Assembly (NCBI GenBank): GCA_017643385.1
Contig: JAEPNN010000006.1
Span: forward strand, 186,001 to 250,000
From: Dinoroseobacter sp.
GTDB lineage: Bacteria; Pseudomonadota; Alphaproteobacteria; Rhodobacterales; Rhodobacteraceae
Direction of reading: 5' to 3'
Length of the DNA: 64,000 nt
The position numbers and the translations under genes were made by a program. The notes beneath the pieces were generated by a model, which worked only from the letters and a program-made list of their open reading frames with translations, did not search any database and was not told the DNA's origin. Shown here piece by piece: positions 1 through 8,541 of this stretch. Position 1 is the stretch's first letter. Every line of letters begins with the position of its first letter.

Positions 1-72
1 GGGCGCCTGGAGCTTTCAACCCCTGAAGATGGAGCCGGGGCATGCGTCGCGTTGATCTTACCCGCAGCCTGA
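1..72 (+). CDS. C-terminal end of a sensor histidine kinase (partial)
   Basis: Frame 1 is open from the window edge to a TGA at 70-72. Its 23 residues (beginning GRLELSTPEDGAGACV, ending LILPAA) have the character of the last strand of a histidine-kinase HATPase domain: a Gly-rich turn followed by a hydrophobic strand ending in Leu-Pro. It overlaps the next gene by 31 bases, which suggests translational coupling. The rest of the kinase would lie outside the window. The call rests on a short tail only; another HATPase-type protein is possible. Confidence 0.5.
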   Translation, partial: GRLELSTPEDGAGACVALILPAA

Positions 73-1076
73 GCGCTGCCATAGCTTACGTTCTTGCGAG
101 CTTGCCCTTGGGCGCTTTCGAGATCGAAGACCGCAGGCAATATCCCGGAACCGGTCCCGACATGGTCCGGGTGATCTCAACAGCCGATCTTGATGTGTTC
201 GAGCCTTTCCTTCTGCGGCTTCAGCAAGAACAGCCCGAGATCGGCATCGACTATTATGTTGCATCGAGCACCGAAGTGCATAATGCGATCCGTTCGGGGG
301 CGGCGTTTGATATCGCGATTTCCTCGGCGATGGATCTGCAATTCCAACTGGCAAATGACGGATATGCCCAGCTCTACCAATCTGATGTGACGGACGCTTT
401 GCCTGCCTGGGCCAGATGGCGTGATCAGGTTTTTGCCTTCACTGCTGAGCCTGCGGTTGCCGTGATTTCAAGGGCGCGTTTCGAAGGGCTGGAACGGCCG
501 CAAACGCGGCAGGAGTTGATCGCACTTTTACGGGCGCATCCGGATATTTTTGATGCCTCGGTCGGAACCTATGACATTCGGGTCAGTGGGCTTGGGTACC
601 TCTTTGCGACCCAAGAAGCCCGGAACTCGGACACCTTCTGGCGCCTCTCGGAACTTATGGGACAGCAGCGCGCGGCGCTCTATTGTTGTTCCGCACAGAT
701 GATTGACGATGTCGCATCAGGCCGACTGGTCATGGCCTATAACGTCCTTGGATCCTACGCGGTCGAGCGGATTGCGCGAGATGATCGCTTGGAAATCCTC
801 GAGCTTGAGGATTATTCGACGGTTATGCTGCGCACCGCGTTTATTCCGCGGACGGCGACGCAGTCAGAAGGCGCCGCCCTTTTTCTCGACCGATTGCTGC
901 GCGAAGGGCTTCGACAGACGCCAGACGCCTGGGTTTTGCCACCGCTTGGGGCGGCGGATCAGCCTGAATCCTCGACATACGGCCCCATCCGATTGGGCCC
1001 TGCGTTGCTGGTCTATCTTGATCGGCTCAATCGCGAGGCGTTTCTAAGCGCGTGGAGTGACGCGATGGTGCAGTGA
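42..1076 (+). CDS. Periplasmic substrate-binding protein of ABC/TctC-like type
   Basis: A 344-residue extracellular solute-binding protein. Residues 1-25 look like a signal peptide ending near LPLGA. The mature part has the bilobal binding-protein style: a strand MVRVISTADLDVF (41-53), then an AFDIAISSAMD segment (88-98) typical of iron/phosphonate-type binding proteins, and a CC pair at 215-216. No permease or ATPase follows, and it starts inside the end of an apparent sensor kinase. Binding proteins in this position often act as ligand sensors for the kinase rather than as transporter parts; here that is inference. The ligand is unknown. Confidence 0.7.
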   Translation: MRRVDLTRSLSAAIAYVLASLPLGAFEIEDRRQYPGTGPDMVRVISTADLDVFEPFLLRLQQEQPEIGIDYYVASSTEVHNAIRSGAAFDIAISSAMDLQFQLANDGYAQLYQSDVTDALPAWARWRDQVFAFTAEPAVAVISRARFEGLERPQTRQELIALLRAHPDIFDASVGTYDIRVSGLGYLFATQEARNSDTFWRLSELMGQQRAALYCCSAQMIDDVASGRLVMAYNVLGSYAVERIARDDRLEILELEDYSTVMLRTAFIPRTATQSEGAALFLDRLLREGLRQTPDAWVLPPLGAADQPESSTYGPIRLGPALLVYLDRLNREAFLSAWSDAMVQ

Positions 1077-1085
1077 ACGAGATAA

Positions 1086-1117
1086 TGCGGGACGTTCTTA
1101 GGCGCCCCGCAGCTTTT
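1086..1117 (+). terminator. Possible rho-independent terminator
   Basis: Arms TGCGGG (1086-1091) and CCCGCA (1106-1111) pair. A further CG/CG pair continues inside after one mismatch, leaving an 8-base loop; a TTTT run follows at 1114-1117. It lies between the binding-protein gene and the convergent dmdA, so it fits termination of the plus-strand operon. The T run is short. Confidence 0.45.
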
Positions 1118-2216
1118 AGATCCAGAACTGTTCCTGCACGATGCCTGTAACGGGGCCCTCTTGGGTCTCGATCCGCAGTTCTGTGCCCGGATCCCAATGG
1201 GTCATGCGCACCATCCCGATCGCAACGGTGCAGTCGAAATCCGGGGACCATGCGGCCGATGTGATCTGACCAATCTTGCGATCTCGATCCATGATCGACC
1301 AGGCACGGTCACATGGGGCGATCCGATCTTTGATTGCAATCGGACGGATCTGGCGGATCGGGCCATCCTTGGCCACGCGTAAAAGCGCATCGCGCCCTAC
1401 GCAGCCCATGGCGGTCTGTGTGTTGCAGAACCGGCCAAGACCACATTCATGAGGCGTGTTGTCCCGGTTCATATCGTTGCCGTAAGACAGCAAACCGCCT
1501 TCGACACGTTCGATCCCATTGGGGCAGCCAGCCCTGACATTCAGATCCTTACCCGCCTCAAACAGCGCGTCCCAGATCGGCATGCCGAGATCAGTGCCTT
1601 CGACATAGATCTCGAACCCACCCTGCTTGGAGAACCCCGAACGCGCGATGAGCACGTCATGGCCTTCGAAATGGAAATAGCCGTAGCGGAAGAACCGCAG
1701 GGTGCGAATGTCTTCCCCAAAGACCCGCGCCGCCAGTTCGTCGGACTTGGGGCCCTGGATCGCCAGCGGGCTGATATCGGGTTCATCCACGATGACCTCG
1801 AAGCGATACGCATTGGCGATGCCCTTCACCCACAAGAGCAAGTCGCTGTCCGCAATCGAAATCCAGAAGCGCTCGTCACTGATCTTGACCGCAACAGGGT
1901 CGTTCAGCATGCCACCGGTTTCATCAACGATGGGCACATAGAGACACTGCCCCGGAAGCATGCCCCGCAGATCGCGCGGGGTCAGCGTTTGCATCAGACG
2001 CATCGCATCGGGCCCGCGCAGTTCAACCTGACGCTCGCAGGACACATCCCAGACCTGAACATGGTCTTTCAGGTGCCGATAATCCGCCTCGACGCTCTCG
2101 AACACTGTCGGCAAGAGCATGTGGTTGTAAATCGTGTACCCTTTTACCCCCTGGGCTTCGACGCCCTGAGAAAACGGGGTCCGGCGCAAGCGCCGGGACG
2201 GCGAAAGCATTGCCAT
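1116..2216 (-). CDS. dmdA: Dimethylsulfoniopropionate demethylase DmdA
   Basis: A 366-residue GcvT/aminomethyltransferase-fold protein. DmdA moves a methyl group from DMSP to tetrahydrofolate, giving 3-methylmercaptopropionate, the first step of the demethylation route in marine bacteria. The opening (PSRRLRRTPF, then GVEAQGVKGYTIYNHMLLPT) and the segments VWDVSCERQVEL, MLNDPVAVK, ARSGFSKQGGFEIYVEG and GCPNGIERVEGGLLSYGND match my memory of Roseobacter DmdA rather than glycine-cleavage GcvT, as does the length (about 365). It begins 6 bases after dmdB ends, so the two are co-transcribed. The main alternative is another GcvT-family demethylase, which I consider unlikely. Confidence 0.9.
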   Translation of the reverse strand: MAMLSPSRRLRRTPFSQGVEAQGVKGYTIYNHMLLPTVFESVEADYRHLKDHVQVWDVSCERQVELRGPDAMRLMQTLTPRDLRGMLPGQCLYVPIVDETGGMLNDPVAVKISDERFWISIADSDLLLWVKGIANAYRFEVIVDEPDISPLAIQGPKSDELAARVFGEDIRTLRFFRYGYFHFEGHDVLIARSGFSKQGGFEIYVEGTDLGMPIWDALFEAGKDLNVRAGCPNGIERVEGGLLSYGNDMNRDNTPHECGLGRFCNTQTAMGCVGRDALLRVAKDGPIRQIRPIAIKDRIAPCDRAWSIMDRDRKIGQITSAAWSPDFDCTVAIGMVRMTHWDPGTELRIETQEGPVTGIVQEQFWI

Positions 2217-2222
2217 CTTGCG

Positions 2223-3842
2223 TTATCCTTCTTCCCGCGCCGCCTGGCGCAGCTTGAATTTCTGAATTTTTCCCGTGGCGGTTTTTGGCAGCTCGCCAAA
2301 CACAACCGCTTTGGGGGATTTGAAACCAGCCAGGTGCCCCCGGCAGAAGGTCATTATGTCTTCGGACGACGCAGATGCGCCTTCGCGCAGCTCCACGTAG
2401 GCGCAAGGTACCTCGCCCCATTTCGCATCCGGTTTGGCGACGACCGCTGCGGCCTGAACATCGTCATGACGGTAGAGCACGGCCTCCACTTCGACAGAAG
2501 AGATGTTCTCGCCACCCGAAATGATCACATCTTTCAGACGGTCACGGATCTGCACATAGCCATTTGCATGGACCACGGCCGCGTCCCCTGACCAGAACCA
2601 TCCGTCCATGAATGCCTCTGCCGTCGCTTCCTCATTCTTGTAGTAATTTTTCATGACCGTGTTGCCACGAATGGCGATCTCGCCCTGAGTTTCGCCATCC
2701 ATCGGGACGCGTTCGCCCGTCTCGCGGTCGAAAACAGCGATCTCTTCGACCATCGGGAAGGTCACCCCCTGATGGGCCTGCATTTCGGCTTGCTCGGACG
2801 GGCTGAGGTCATCCCACTCTTCCTGCCAGAGGCATTGCGAAATGTGCCCATAGGTTTCGGTCAGACCGTAAACCTGCATGACCTCCATCCCCATCTTGCG
2901 GGTCTTTTCCAGAATAGCGGGGGGTGGAGGCGCACCCGCGGTGAACGCATTCAGTGGCGGATCGAACGGGGCTGCCGGAGCCGCGGGGCTTTCGGCCAGC
3001 ATCTGCAGAATAATCGGGGCAGCTCCGATATGGGTGATATTCTCAGCCTCGATCGCGTCAAAGATACGCTCCGGAACCGGGTCGCGCGTGAAGACCATCT
3101 TGGCACCAACGAGCGGAAGCATCCAAGGGTGGCACCAGCCATTGCAGTGGAACATCGGAACGACGGAGAGGTAGGACGCATAGTGCGGAAAGGTCCAGCC
3201 TGTGGACGTTCCCAGAGCCATGAGTGCCGCACCCCGGTGGTGGTAGACCACGCCCTTTGGCCGACCGGACGTGCCAGAGGTGTAGTTCAGCGCCAGCGCG
3301 TCCCATTCGTCTTCGGGCATCCCGTCGCCGTCAAAGCTGGGACCTTCGAGTAAGGTGTCATAATCGCTGTCCCCTGGTGTCCCCGCGTCTGGGCCTTGCG
3401 GGTCATGGATCGAAACGAGGGGAAGTGTCGTACCCAGAATGTCGAAGGCCGCATGTACGAGGCTGGAATACGCACTGTCGGTGATGACCAGCTTGCTGTC
3501 GGCGTGACCCAAAATATAGCCGATTGTTTCGGCCTCGAGCCGTGTGTTGATCGTATTGAGAACTGCGCCGATCATCGGAACAGCGTAGTGCAGTTCATAG
3601 AGTTCGGGGATGTTGGGGCAGATGACAGAGACGGTATCCCCCTTGCCGATCCCACGCGCCTGAAGCGCGCCCGCGACCGCACGTATCCTTGCGTTGAATT
3701 CGGTATATGTGCGCCGGATTTTGCCGTAGACCACAGCCTCACGTGGGCCATGGATCGCCGCAGCCCGGTTCAGGTGCGAAATGGGCGAAAGGGGCACGTA
3801 GTTTGCACCCACTTTTCCACTGTTGTTGAAATGGATCTGCAT
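2223..3842 (-). CDS. dmdB: 3-methylmercaptopropionyl-CoA ligase (DmdB-type acyl-CoA synthetase)
   Basis: A 539-residue AMP-forming acyl-CoA synthetase. The P-loop YTSGTSGRPKGV is at 187-198, the GLTET motif follows in the second half, and the C-terminal catalytic Lys is in LPKTATGK (K525). DmdB ligates 3-methylmercaptopropionate to CoA, the step after DmdA. It lies directly upstream of dmdA in the same operon, and the N-terminus (NYVPLSPISHLNRAA) is that of the medium-chain/DmdB subfamily. Broad acyl specificity is usual in this family, so a role with other short or branched acids is also possible. Confidence 0.8.
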   Translation of the reverse strand: MQIHFNNSGKVGANYVPLSPISHLNRAAAIHGPREAVVYGKIRRTYTEFNARIRAVAGALQARGIGKGDTVSVICPNIPELYELHYAVPMIGAVLNTINTRLEAETIGYILGHADSKLVITDSAYSSLVHAAFDILGTTLPLVSIHDPQGPDAGTPGDSDYDTLLEGPSFDGDGMPEDEWDALALNYTSGTSGRPKGVVYHHRGAALMALGTSTGWTFPHYASYLSVVPMFHCNGWCHPWMLPLVGAKMVFTRDPVPERIFDAIEAENITHIGAAPIILQMLAESPAAPAAPFDPPLNAFTAGAPPPPAILEKTRKMGMEVMQVYGLTETYGHISQCLWQEEWDDLSPSEQAEMQAHQGVTFPMVEEIAVFDRETGERVPMDGETQGEIAIRGNTVMKNYYKNEEATAEAFMDGWFWSGDAAVVHANGYVQIRDRLKDVIISGGENISSVEVEAVLYRHDDVQAAAVVAKPDAKWGEVPCAYVELREGASASSEDIMTFCRGHLAGFKSPKAVVFGELPKTATGKIQKFKLRQAAREEG

Positions 3843-3869
3843 GGCGTCCTCCCCTCCTTGAGACGGCGC

Positions 3870-4505
3870 TTATCTTGGGCCGTGCCAGTCGATCTGGCAA
3901 ATCTCTGCGGACCGACCTTCGAAATCCCAGACGCGACCGAAAGCCCGCAGGCGTCCCTGGTTTGCTGTCGCCACGGTGATGTCCGGGCCCATCCAGTATT
4001 TAGTGTTTGTCACGACGAGGTCATTGTCGGGGTCATTGCCATCAACCGGGACCACTTCGCCCTTGATCTTCTTGCCCACAACAAGGCGGCGGGTCTTGCC
4101 TTCGTTTTCGTAAGATACCGGCTGCTTTTCCGCGCCAAGGAATTCACCCACGAGGATTGAAAAGAGCCCTGTGGTGCCACGCGCCTTTCCGGACATGATG
4201 TTGACGAGCGCCTCATAGGCTTCATCACTGGCGCGATCATCTACAAAAAGCGCAACCTTCCAGTTGCCGCGCGCCATGCGCTCGGGGATTTCGATCATCA
4301 GGCCGAGATTCAGGCCAGAGAGATCGATATCACCGTAATGGCCTTCGTCGATCCGTACCCCGCCCCAAGTCTGGCAGTGCCCTTCGGTGGGCGGGTGTTG
4401 GCCCAGCGAAATTACGCAGGGGCAAAATACCGTACAGTTACAATTGAGGATCAGTTCCCCTTTCATCGTCCAAGGGACTGTTCCGATATCACCGTCCAAT
4501 GCCAT
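3870..4505 (-). CDS. DUF1326 family protein, Cys-rich N-terminus
   Basis: A 211-residue protein of the DUF1326 family, function not established. The N-terminus has NCNCTVFCPC, giving Cys at 22, 24, 28 and 30 plus Cys44, a likely metal or thiol centre. The body contains the family-like stretches GHYGDIDLSGLNLGLM and ALVNIMSGKARGTTGLFSIL. No signal peptide or membrane segment is visible. It sits between a DUF2182 membrane protein and dmdB; DUF1326 and DUF2182 genes are often paired, suggesting a shared metal-related role. Confidence 0.75.
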   Translation of the reverse strand: MALDGDIGTVPWTMKGELILNCNCTVFCPCVISLGQHPPTEGHCQTWGGVRIDEGHYGDIDLSGLNLGLMIEIPERMARGNWKVALFVDDRASDEAYEALVNIMSGKARGTTGLFSILVGEFLGAEKQPVSYENEGKTRRLVVGKKIKGEVVPVDGNDPDNDLVVTNTKYWMGPDITVATANQGRLRAFGRVWDFEGRSAEICQIDWHGPR

Positions 4506-4529
4506 AACGCGTTCTCCCGTCGGTGTGTG

Positions 4530-5291
4530 TCAAATACTCGTGGTCAGCATCCACCCTGCCCCGCCCAGAAGTGCGAAGCCGAGAGGTTGGCTGAGCCAGC
4601 GCCCGATATCGGGCAATTTTTCAAGTGTCATGATAAGGGTTGCGAGCCCCATAAAGGCAAGGCTCATGACGCCGCCGACAAAAGCCAGAAGCATCAAGGC
4701 CCAGCAACACCCAAGACAAGTTGCTCCAAGGCGCAGCCCCAGCCGCAGCGGTGTTTCGCCCCAATGCTGCATGAAAAAGATCACCGGGGCGCGACACTTG
4801 CTGAGGCACGCCTCCTTGAGCGCTGTGAACTGGTAAGCACCCGCGACCGCCAAAAGCAGTGCTGAAAGCAGGCCCGATCGGCTGTCTCCGAAACTCGACA
4901 CCAGATCGTACCGCAGTAGAACCATCTGCAAAAACGCAGCGAGCAGCGCGAACCCGCCCCAAATGGTGACAAATCCCAAAACGAGGCCTCGCAGGTCAGT
5001 CTCGGCGCCCCCGGCCGAGAGATCATCATAGGCTGCAAAGGCAGGTAGGGCCGTCGGCAACATCATCGCCGTAGACATCAAAAGCCACATCAGTGCGACA
5101 CGCACAAACCCTGCCGCATCCGGCGTGATCGTGCACAGTGCGATCCAGAAATCGGACCCGAAGACCAGCGAGGCATCCCGCAGATCAGCTGGGATGGCCA
5201 TGGCATAGAGCAGTCCCCATGATCCTAAGATCATGGCGAACAGCATCAACCAATGCAGCCCCAACATAGACCGGATTCGATCTGCGATCAT
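4530..5291 (-). CDS. DUF2182 family integral membrane protein
   Basis: A 253-residue membrane protein with about six to seven hydrophobic segments. It carries the DUF2182 signature around YQFTALKEACLSKCRAP (153-169) and a second Cys cluster CLGCC at 192-196, residues expected to bind metal. It is the first gene of a four-gene minus-strand unit (DUF2182, DUF1326, dmdB, dmdA) and starts 50 bases from the divergent GntR gene. The function of the family is unknown; the link to DMSP metabolism is by position only. Confidence 0.75.
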   Translation of the reverse strand: MIADRIRSMLGLHWLMLFAMILGSWGLLYAMAIPADLRDASLVFGSDFWIALCTITPDAAGFVRVALMWLLMSTAMMLPTALPAFAAYDDLSAGGAETDLRGLVLGFVTIWGGFALLAAFLQMVLLRYDLVSSFGDSRSGLLSALLLAVAGAYQFTALKEACLSKCRAPVIFFMQHWGETPLRLGLRLGATCLGCCWALMLLAFVGGVMSLAFMGLATLIMTLEKLPDIGRWLSQPLGFALLGGAGWMLTTSI

Positions 5292-5316
5292 GCGCCCTCC
5301 CGTGTTGCATTTTAAA

Positions 5317-5340
5317 TGTCAGACTTTTAAATGTCTGACA
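5317..5340. promoter_or_regulatory. Perfect inverted repeat, likely GntR operator
   Basis: TGTCAGAC (5317-5324) and GTCTGACA (5333-5340) form a perfect 8-base inverted repeat around an 8-base AT-rich centre. A direct repeat TTTAAATGTC (5311-5320, 5326-5335) overlaps it. It fills the gap between the divergent DUF2182/dmdBA unit and the GntR gene and ends one base before the GntR ATG. GntR/FCD regulators commonly bind such short palindromes next to their own gene, so control of both units is likely. Confidence 0.65.
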
Positions 5341-5341
5341 A

Positions 5342-6076
5342 ATGAAAATTGATCATGACAATCCAGCCGATCTTTCGGCGCAAATCGCTGAAGCTATCCG
5401 TGACTCTATCATCTCTGGCGCGATGATCGTCGACGAGCGTCTGCCTTCAGAATCCGATCTCGCTGAACAGTTTGATGTTTCTAGATCTACGATCCGCGAA
5501 GCCTTGAAACGACTTGCGGCCCAATCGCTGATCCGCACGCAGCGCGGCGCGTTTGGAGGCGCCTTTGTCAATCGGTTGTCCTATGATGATGCCCGCGAGC
5601 AGCTGATCACCACCTCGACCCTGCTGCTAAGCATGAACGAGGTGAGTTTTGATACCGCCTGCGAGGCGCGGTTTGCCTTGGAACGGGCTTGTGCATCAAT
5701 GGCGGTGGAACGGCGTCTGGACGCACATCTCGATATCATGGAGCGAGAAATTGCACGTCAGTCGGACGCGGATTTATCTGACGAAGCCTTTTGTGCATCC
5801 GACGTGACCTTTCACCGTGCCTTGGTGGATGCAGCCTGCAACCCTGTGTTGTCCTACCAATTGTCAGGCTCCATCGAAGCAATGCAGCCCCTGATGAACA
5901 TGATCACATTTACGGCCCGTTCGCGCGCTCAGATCATCGAGATCCACTCGGAATTAACCGAGGCGCTGCGGGCGCGGGACACGCAGGCGGCAAAAAACAC
6001 GCTGAATCGCCTTGAGAGCTATACCAAGCAACTTGCGCACGCAGTGATGTCCGCCAAAAGCAAGAAACGACACTGA
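5342..6076 (+). CDS. GntR family transcriptional regulator, FadR/FCD type
   Basis: A 244-residue regulator. The winged helix-turn-helix spans about 30-76 ([25 protein letters not shown]), followed by an all-helical FCD ligand domain at about 95-230 with the typical [14 protein letters not shown] segment (H158) that helps bind metal and carboxylate ligands. It is divergent from the dmdBA unit and precedes the DmdD-like crotonase by 19 bases, so it probably responds to DMSP or an acid intermediate. The ATG lies one base after the operator repeat with no Shine-Dalgarno sequence, suggesting leaderless translation or a later start. Confidence 0.85.
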   Translation: MKIDHDNPADLSAQIAEAIRDSIISGAMIVDERLPSESDLAEQFDVSRSTIREALKRLAAQSLIRTQRGAFGGAFVNRLSYDDAREQLITTSTLLLSMNEVSFDTACEARFALERACASMAVERRLDAHLDIMEREIARQSDADLSDEAFCASDVTFHRALVDAACNPVLSYQLSGSIEAMQPLMNMITFTARSRAQIIEIHSELTEALRARDTQAAKNTLNRLESYTKQLAHAVMSAKSKKRH

Positions 6077-6095
6077 TCCAACAGCTGGAGCGCCC

Positions 6096-6902
6096 ATGCC
6101 CCTGACCATAGATCCCGACAGCTTCCGGAACCTGAAGATCGAGCCCCGTGAGGACGGCATTTGGATCGTCACGCTGAACCGGCCGCAAAAACGCAACGCG
6201 CTCGATCTGGAGACGATCGAAGAACTGGTGCGGTTTTTCTCGGATGCGCCGCGCGCAGGTGTAGGTGCGGTTGTCCTTGCGGGGGCCGGAGATCATTTTT
6301 GCGCAGGTCTTGATTTGATCGAGCATCACGACGCGGATCGTAGTCCGGCTGACTTCATGCATGTGTGTCTGAGGTGGCATGAGGCTTTCAACAAGATGGA
6401 ATACGGCGGCGTGCCCGTGATCGCAGCCTTGCAGGGCGCGGTTGTCGGGGGCGGTCTTGAGCTTGCAAGCTCGGCCCATGTCCGGGTCATGGACCCGTCC
6501 ACCTATTTTGCCCTGCCCGAGGGTCAGCGCGGTCTCTTTACAGGGGGCGGGGCAACCATTCGTGTCACTGATCTCGTTGGAAAATCCCGCATGATCGACA
6601 TGATGCTGACAGGACGGGTTTATCAGGGACAGGAAGCACATGACCTTGGACTGGCGCAGTACATTGTCGAAGGGTCAAGCTATGACAAGGCGCTTGAGCT
6701 GGCCGAGCGCGTCGCGCAAAACCTGCCCTTGTCAAACTTTGCGATCTGCTCGGCCGTGAGCCACATGCAGAATATGTCTGCCCTGGACGCGGCCTATGCC
6801 GAAGCCGTCGTTGCAGGGGTGGTGAACACGCAGCCAGAGGCCCGCGCGCGCCTGGCAGCCTTCGCAGACAAAAGTGCCGCGCGCGTGCGTCCGAAATCCT
6901 GA
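6096..6902 (+). CDS. dmdD: Crotonase-family hydratase, likely methylthioacryloyl-CoA hydratase DmdD
   Basis: A 268-residue enoyl-CoA hydratase/crotonase protein. The oxyanion-hole segments ([13 protein letters not shown] and [10 protein letters not shown]) are present, as are both catalytic glutamates: E122 in GGGLELA and E142 in ALPEGQRG. From memory DmdD uses Glu121 and Glu141, one residue off this numbering. DmdD hydrates methylthioacryloyl-CoA and releases methanethiol, CoA and acetaldehyde. Close linkage to dmdA, dmdB and their apparent regulator supports the call. True DmdD is not universal in roseobacters, so another short-chain enoyl-CoA hydratase remains possible. The intervening enzyme DmdC is not in the window. 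Confidence 0.65.
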   Translation: MPLTIDPDSFRNLKIEPREDGIWIVTLNRPQKRNALDLETIEELVRFFSDAPRAGVGAVVLAGAGDHFCAGLDLIEHHDADRSPADFMHVCLRWHEAFNKMEYGGVPVIAALQGAVVGGGLELASSAHVRVMDPSTYFALPEGQRGLFTGGGATIRVTDLVGKSRMIDMMLTGRVYQGQEAHDLGLAQYIVEGSSYDKALELAERVAQNLPLSNFAICSAVSHMQNMSALDAAYAEAVVAGVVNTQPEARARLAAFADKSAARVRPKS

Positions 6903-7017
6903 GAGACATTCGAAAGCTACGCAGACGGACCCTATGAAACGGACCCAGATTTCGCAAAACACTTGATTGGTTGGTAAAACTGTGGAGGCCTCGTCTTGAC
7001 CGAGTACTGAGGCCTTG

Positions 7018-8535
7018 ATGGACAGCAATCCGACCAAACGACAGGGACGCCGTGGCAAACACGTCGAACGGGCGAAAAAATCGGCTTTTGCGCCCTGCCC
7101 TCCCGGGCAAGTTGGCGGGGTATACAAACCTCTTACGGAACAGGAATGCAGTCGGATATTTGGCGTGGCACTGGATTTGCTTGCCAAGCTTGGCATGGGC
7201 GACGTTCCAGACCGATTACGAGACGACCTGTTGCGCGCCGGCGCTCAACAAGGTGATCAGGGCCGCGTGCTCTTTCCGCGCGCCTTGGTTGAAGACGCCA
7301 TTGCACGGGCCGCCAAAACTTTTCCGCTGCATGGGCGCGACGAGACGCGGACGATCGAGGTCGGAGGCGACAAGGTTTATTTTGGCACGGGCGGCGCTGC
7401 AGTGCAGACGTTGGACATGGTCACCGGAACCTACCGGCCGTCGACCTTGCGCGATCTGCATGACTTCACGCGTCTTCAGGACAAGCTTACGAATGTGGCG
7501 TGGTTCACGCGTTGCTGTGTGGCGACCGATGTACCGAATAATTTCGATCTGGACATGAACACCGCCTACGCGCTGGTGCGCAACACAACCAAACCGGTGG
7601 CGACATCGTTCACCCTTGCCGAGCATGTCGCCCCGATCGTCGAGATGCTGGATATTGTTGCAGGTGGTACAGGCGCATTTTCCAAACGCCCGTTTTTGAA
7701 AGCACATATCAGCCCGGTCATCTCTCCGCTTCGCTACGGCGAGGACGCGGTGGATGTTGTCTACGAATGTGTCCGTCATAACATCCCCATGTCCTGTATC
7801 ACGGCAGCGCAAGGCGGCGCGACGGCGCCGGCAACCCTAGCCGGATTGCTCGCGCAATCGCTTGCAGAAACGCTCGCGAGCCTTGTCATGGTCCATGCAA
7901 TCAGCCCCGGGTTCCCAATGGTGTTCTCCAACTGGCCCTTCATCATTGATCTGCGCACAGGCGCATTTGCCGGAGGTGGGGGCGAGACCGCGTTGGTCAA
8001 CGCAGCCTCGGCGCAGCTGTCCAATTGGCTGGGTCTGCCATCGGGCGTGGCCGCGTCTATGGCGGATGCCAAGGCAATCGATGCGCAGTACGGGGCAGAG
8101 AAAGCCATGACCTCGCTGGCAGCGGCTTTAGCAGGCGGCAACCTGATTTATGAAAGCTCGGGGATGACCTCGGCACTTTTGGGGGCGAGTTTCGAAGCCT
8201 TTGTTCTGGACGACGAAATGCATGCCCACACCTACCGGATGCTGCGCGGTGTCGAAGTAAATGAGGAAACACTCGGCTTTGATACAATTTGCGAGGCTGT
8301 GTTGGGTGAGGGTCATTTCCTTGGCGGACAGCATACCTATGAGGCCATGGAGCGGGATCATTTCTATCCACCATTGGCCGACCGCGAAGAACCCCGCACC
8401 TGGGCGGAAGCGGGATCTAGGGAAGCCTGGGACCGTGCCAAGGAAAAGGCGCAGAATATTCTGGCGGAACACACACCAGAGTACCTAACCCGCGCACAAG
8501 ATCGCACGATCCGGGATCGGTTCAAGATCCTTTAA
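7018..8535 (+). CDS. MttB-family (trimethylamine/betaine) methyltransferase, non-pyrrolysine
   Basis: A 505-residue member of the COG5598/MttB superfamily, whose members move methyl groups from quaternary or tertiary amines. Segments such as GTGGAAVQTLD, KPVATSFTLAEH, ISPVISPLRYGEDAVDV, CITAAQGGATAPATLAG and ASAQLSNWLGLPSGVAASMADAKAIDAQYGAEKA fit this family. No in-frame TAG is present, so it is the pyrrolysine-free (MtgB-like) branch. It is convergent with proVWX, so glycine betaine or a related betaine is a plausible substrate. No corrinoid protein is seen nearby. ATG at 7018 is preferred; a TTG directly upstream at 7015 is the alternative. Confidence 0.8.
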   Translation: MDSNPTKRQGRRGKHVERAKKSAFAPCPPGQVGGVYKPLTEQECSRIFGVALDLLAKLGMGDVPDRLRDDLLRAGAQQGDQGRVLFPRALVEDAIARAAKTFPLHGRDETRTIEVGGDKVYFGTGGAAVQTLDMVTGTYRPSTLRDLHDFTRLQDKLTNVAWFTRCCVATDVPNNFDLDMNTAYALVRNTTKPVATSFTLAEHVAPIVEMLDIVAGGTGAFSKRPFLKAHISPVISPLRYGEDAVDVVYECVRHNIPMSCITAAQGGATAPATLAGLLAQSLAETLASLVMVHAISPGFPMVFSNWPFIIDLRTGAFAGGGGETALVNAASAQLSNWLGLPSGVAASMADAKAIDAQYGAEKAMTSLAAALAGGNLIYESSGMTSALLGASFEAFVLDDEMHAHTYRMLRGVEVNEETLGFDTICEAVLGEGHFLGGQHTYEAMERDHFYPPLADREEPRTWAEAGSREAWDRAKEKAQNILAEHTPEYLTRAQDRTIRDRFKIL

Positions 8536-8541
8536 CGGGGT

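Noticed and set aside
1449-2591. Long plus-strand open frame antisense to dmdA and dmdB
   Set aside because: The opposite strand encodes clear family proteins; the 380-residue product has no recognisable motif and arises from high-GC codon bias.
3396-4160. Plus-strand open frame antisense to dmdB and the DUF1326 gene
   Set aside because: Covers two well-supported minus-strand genes and shows no family features.
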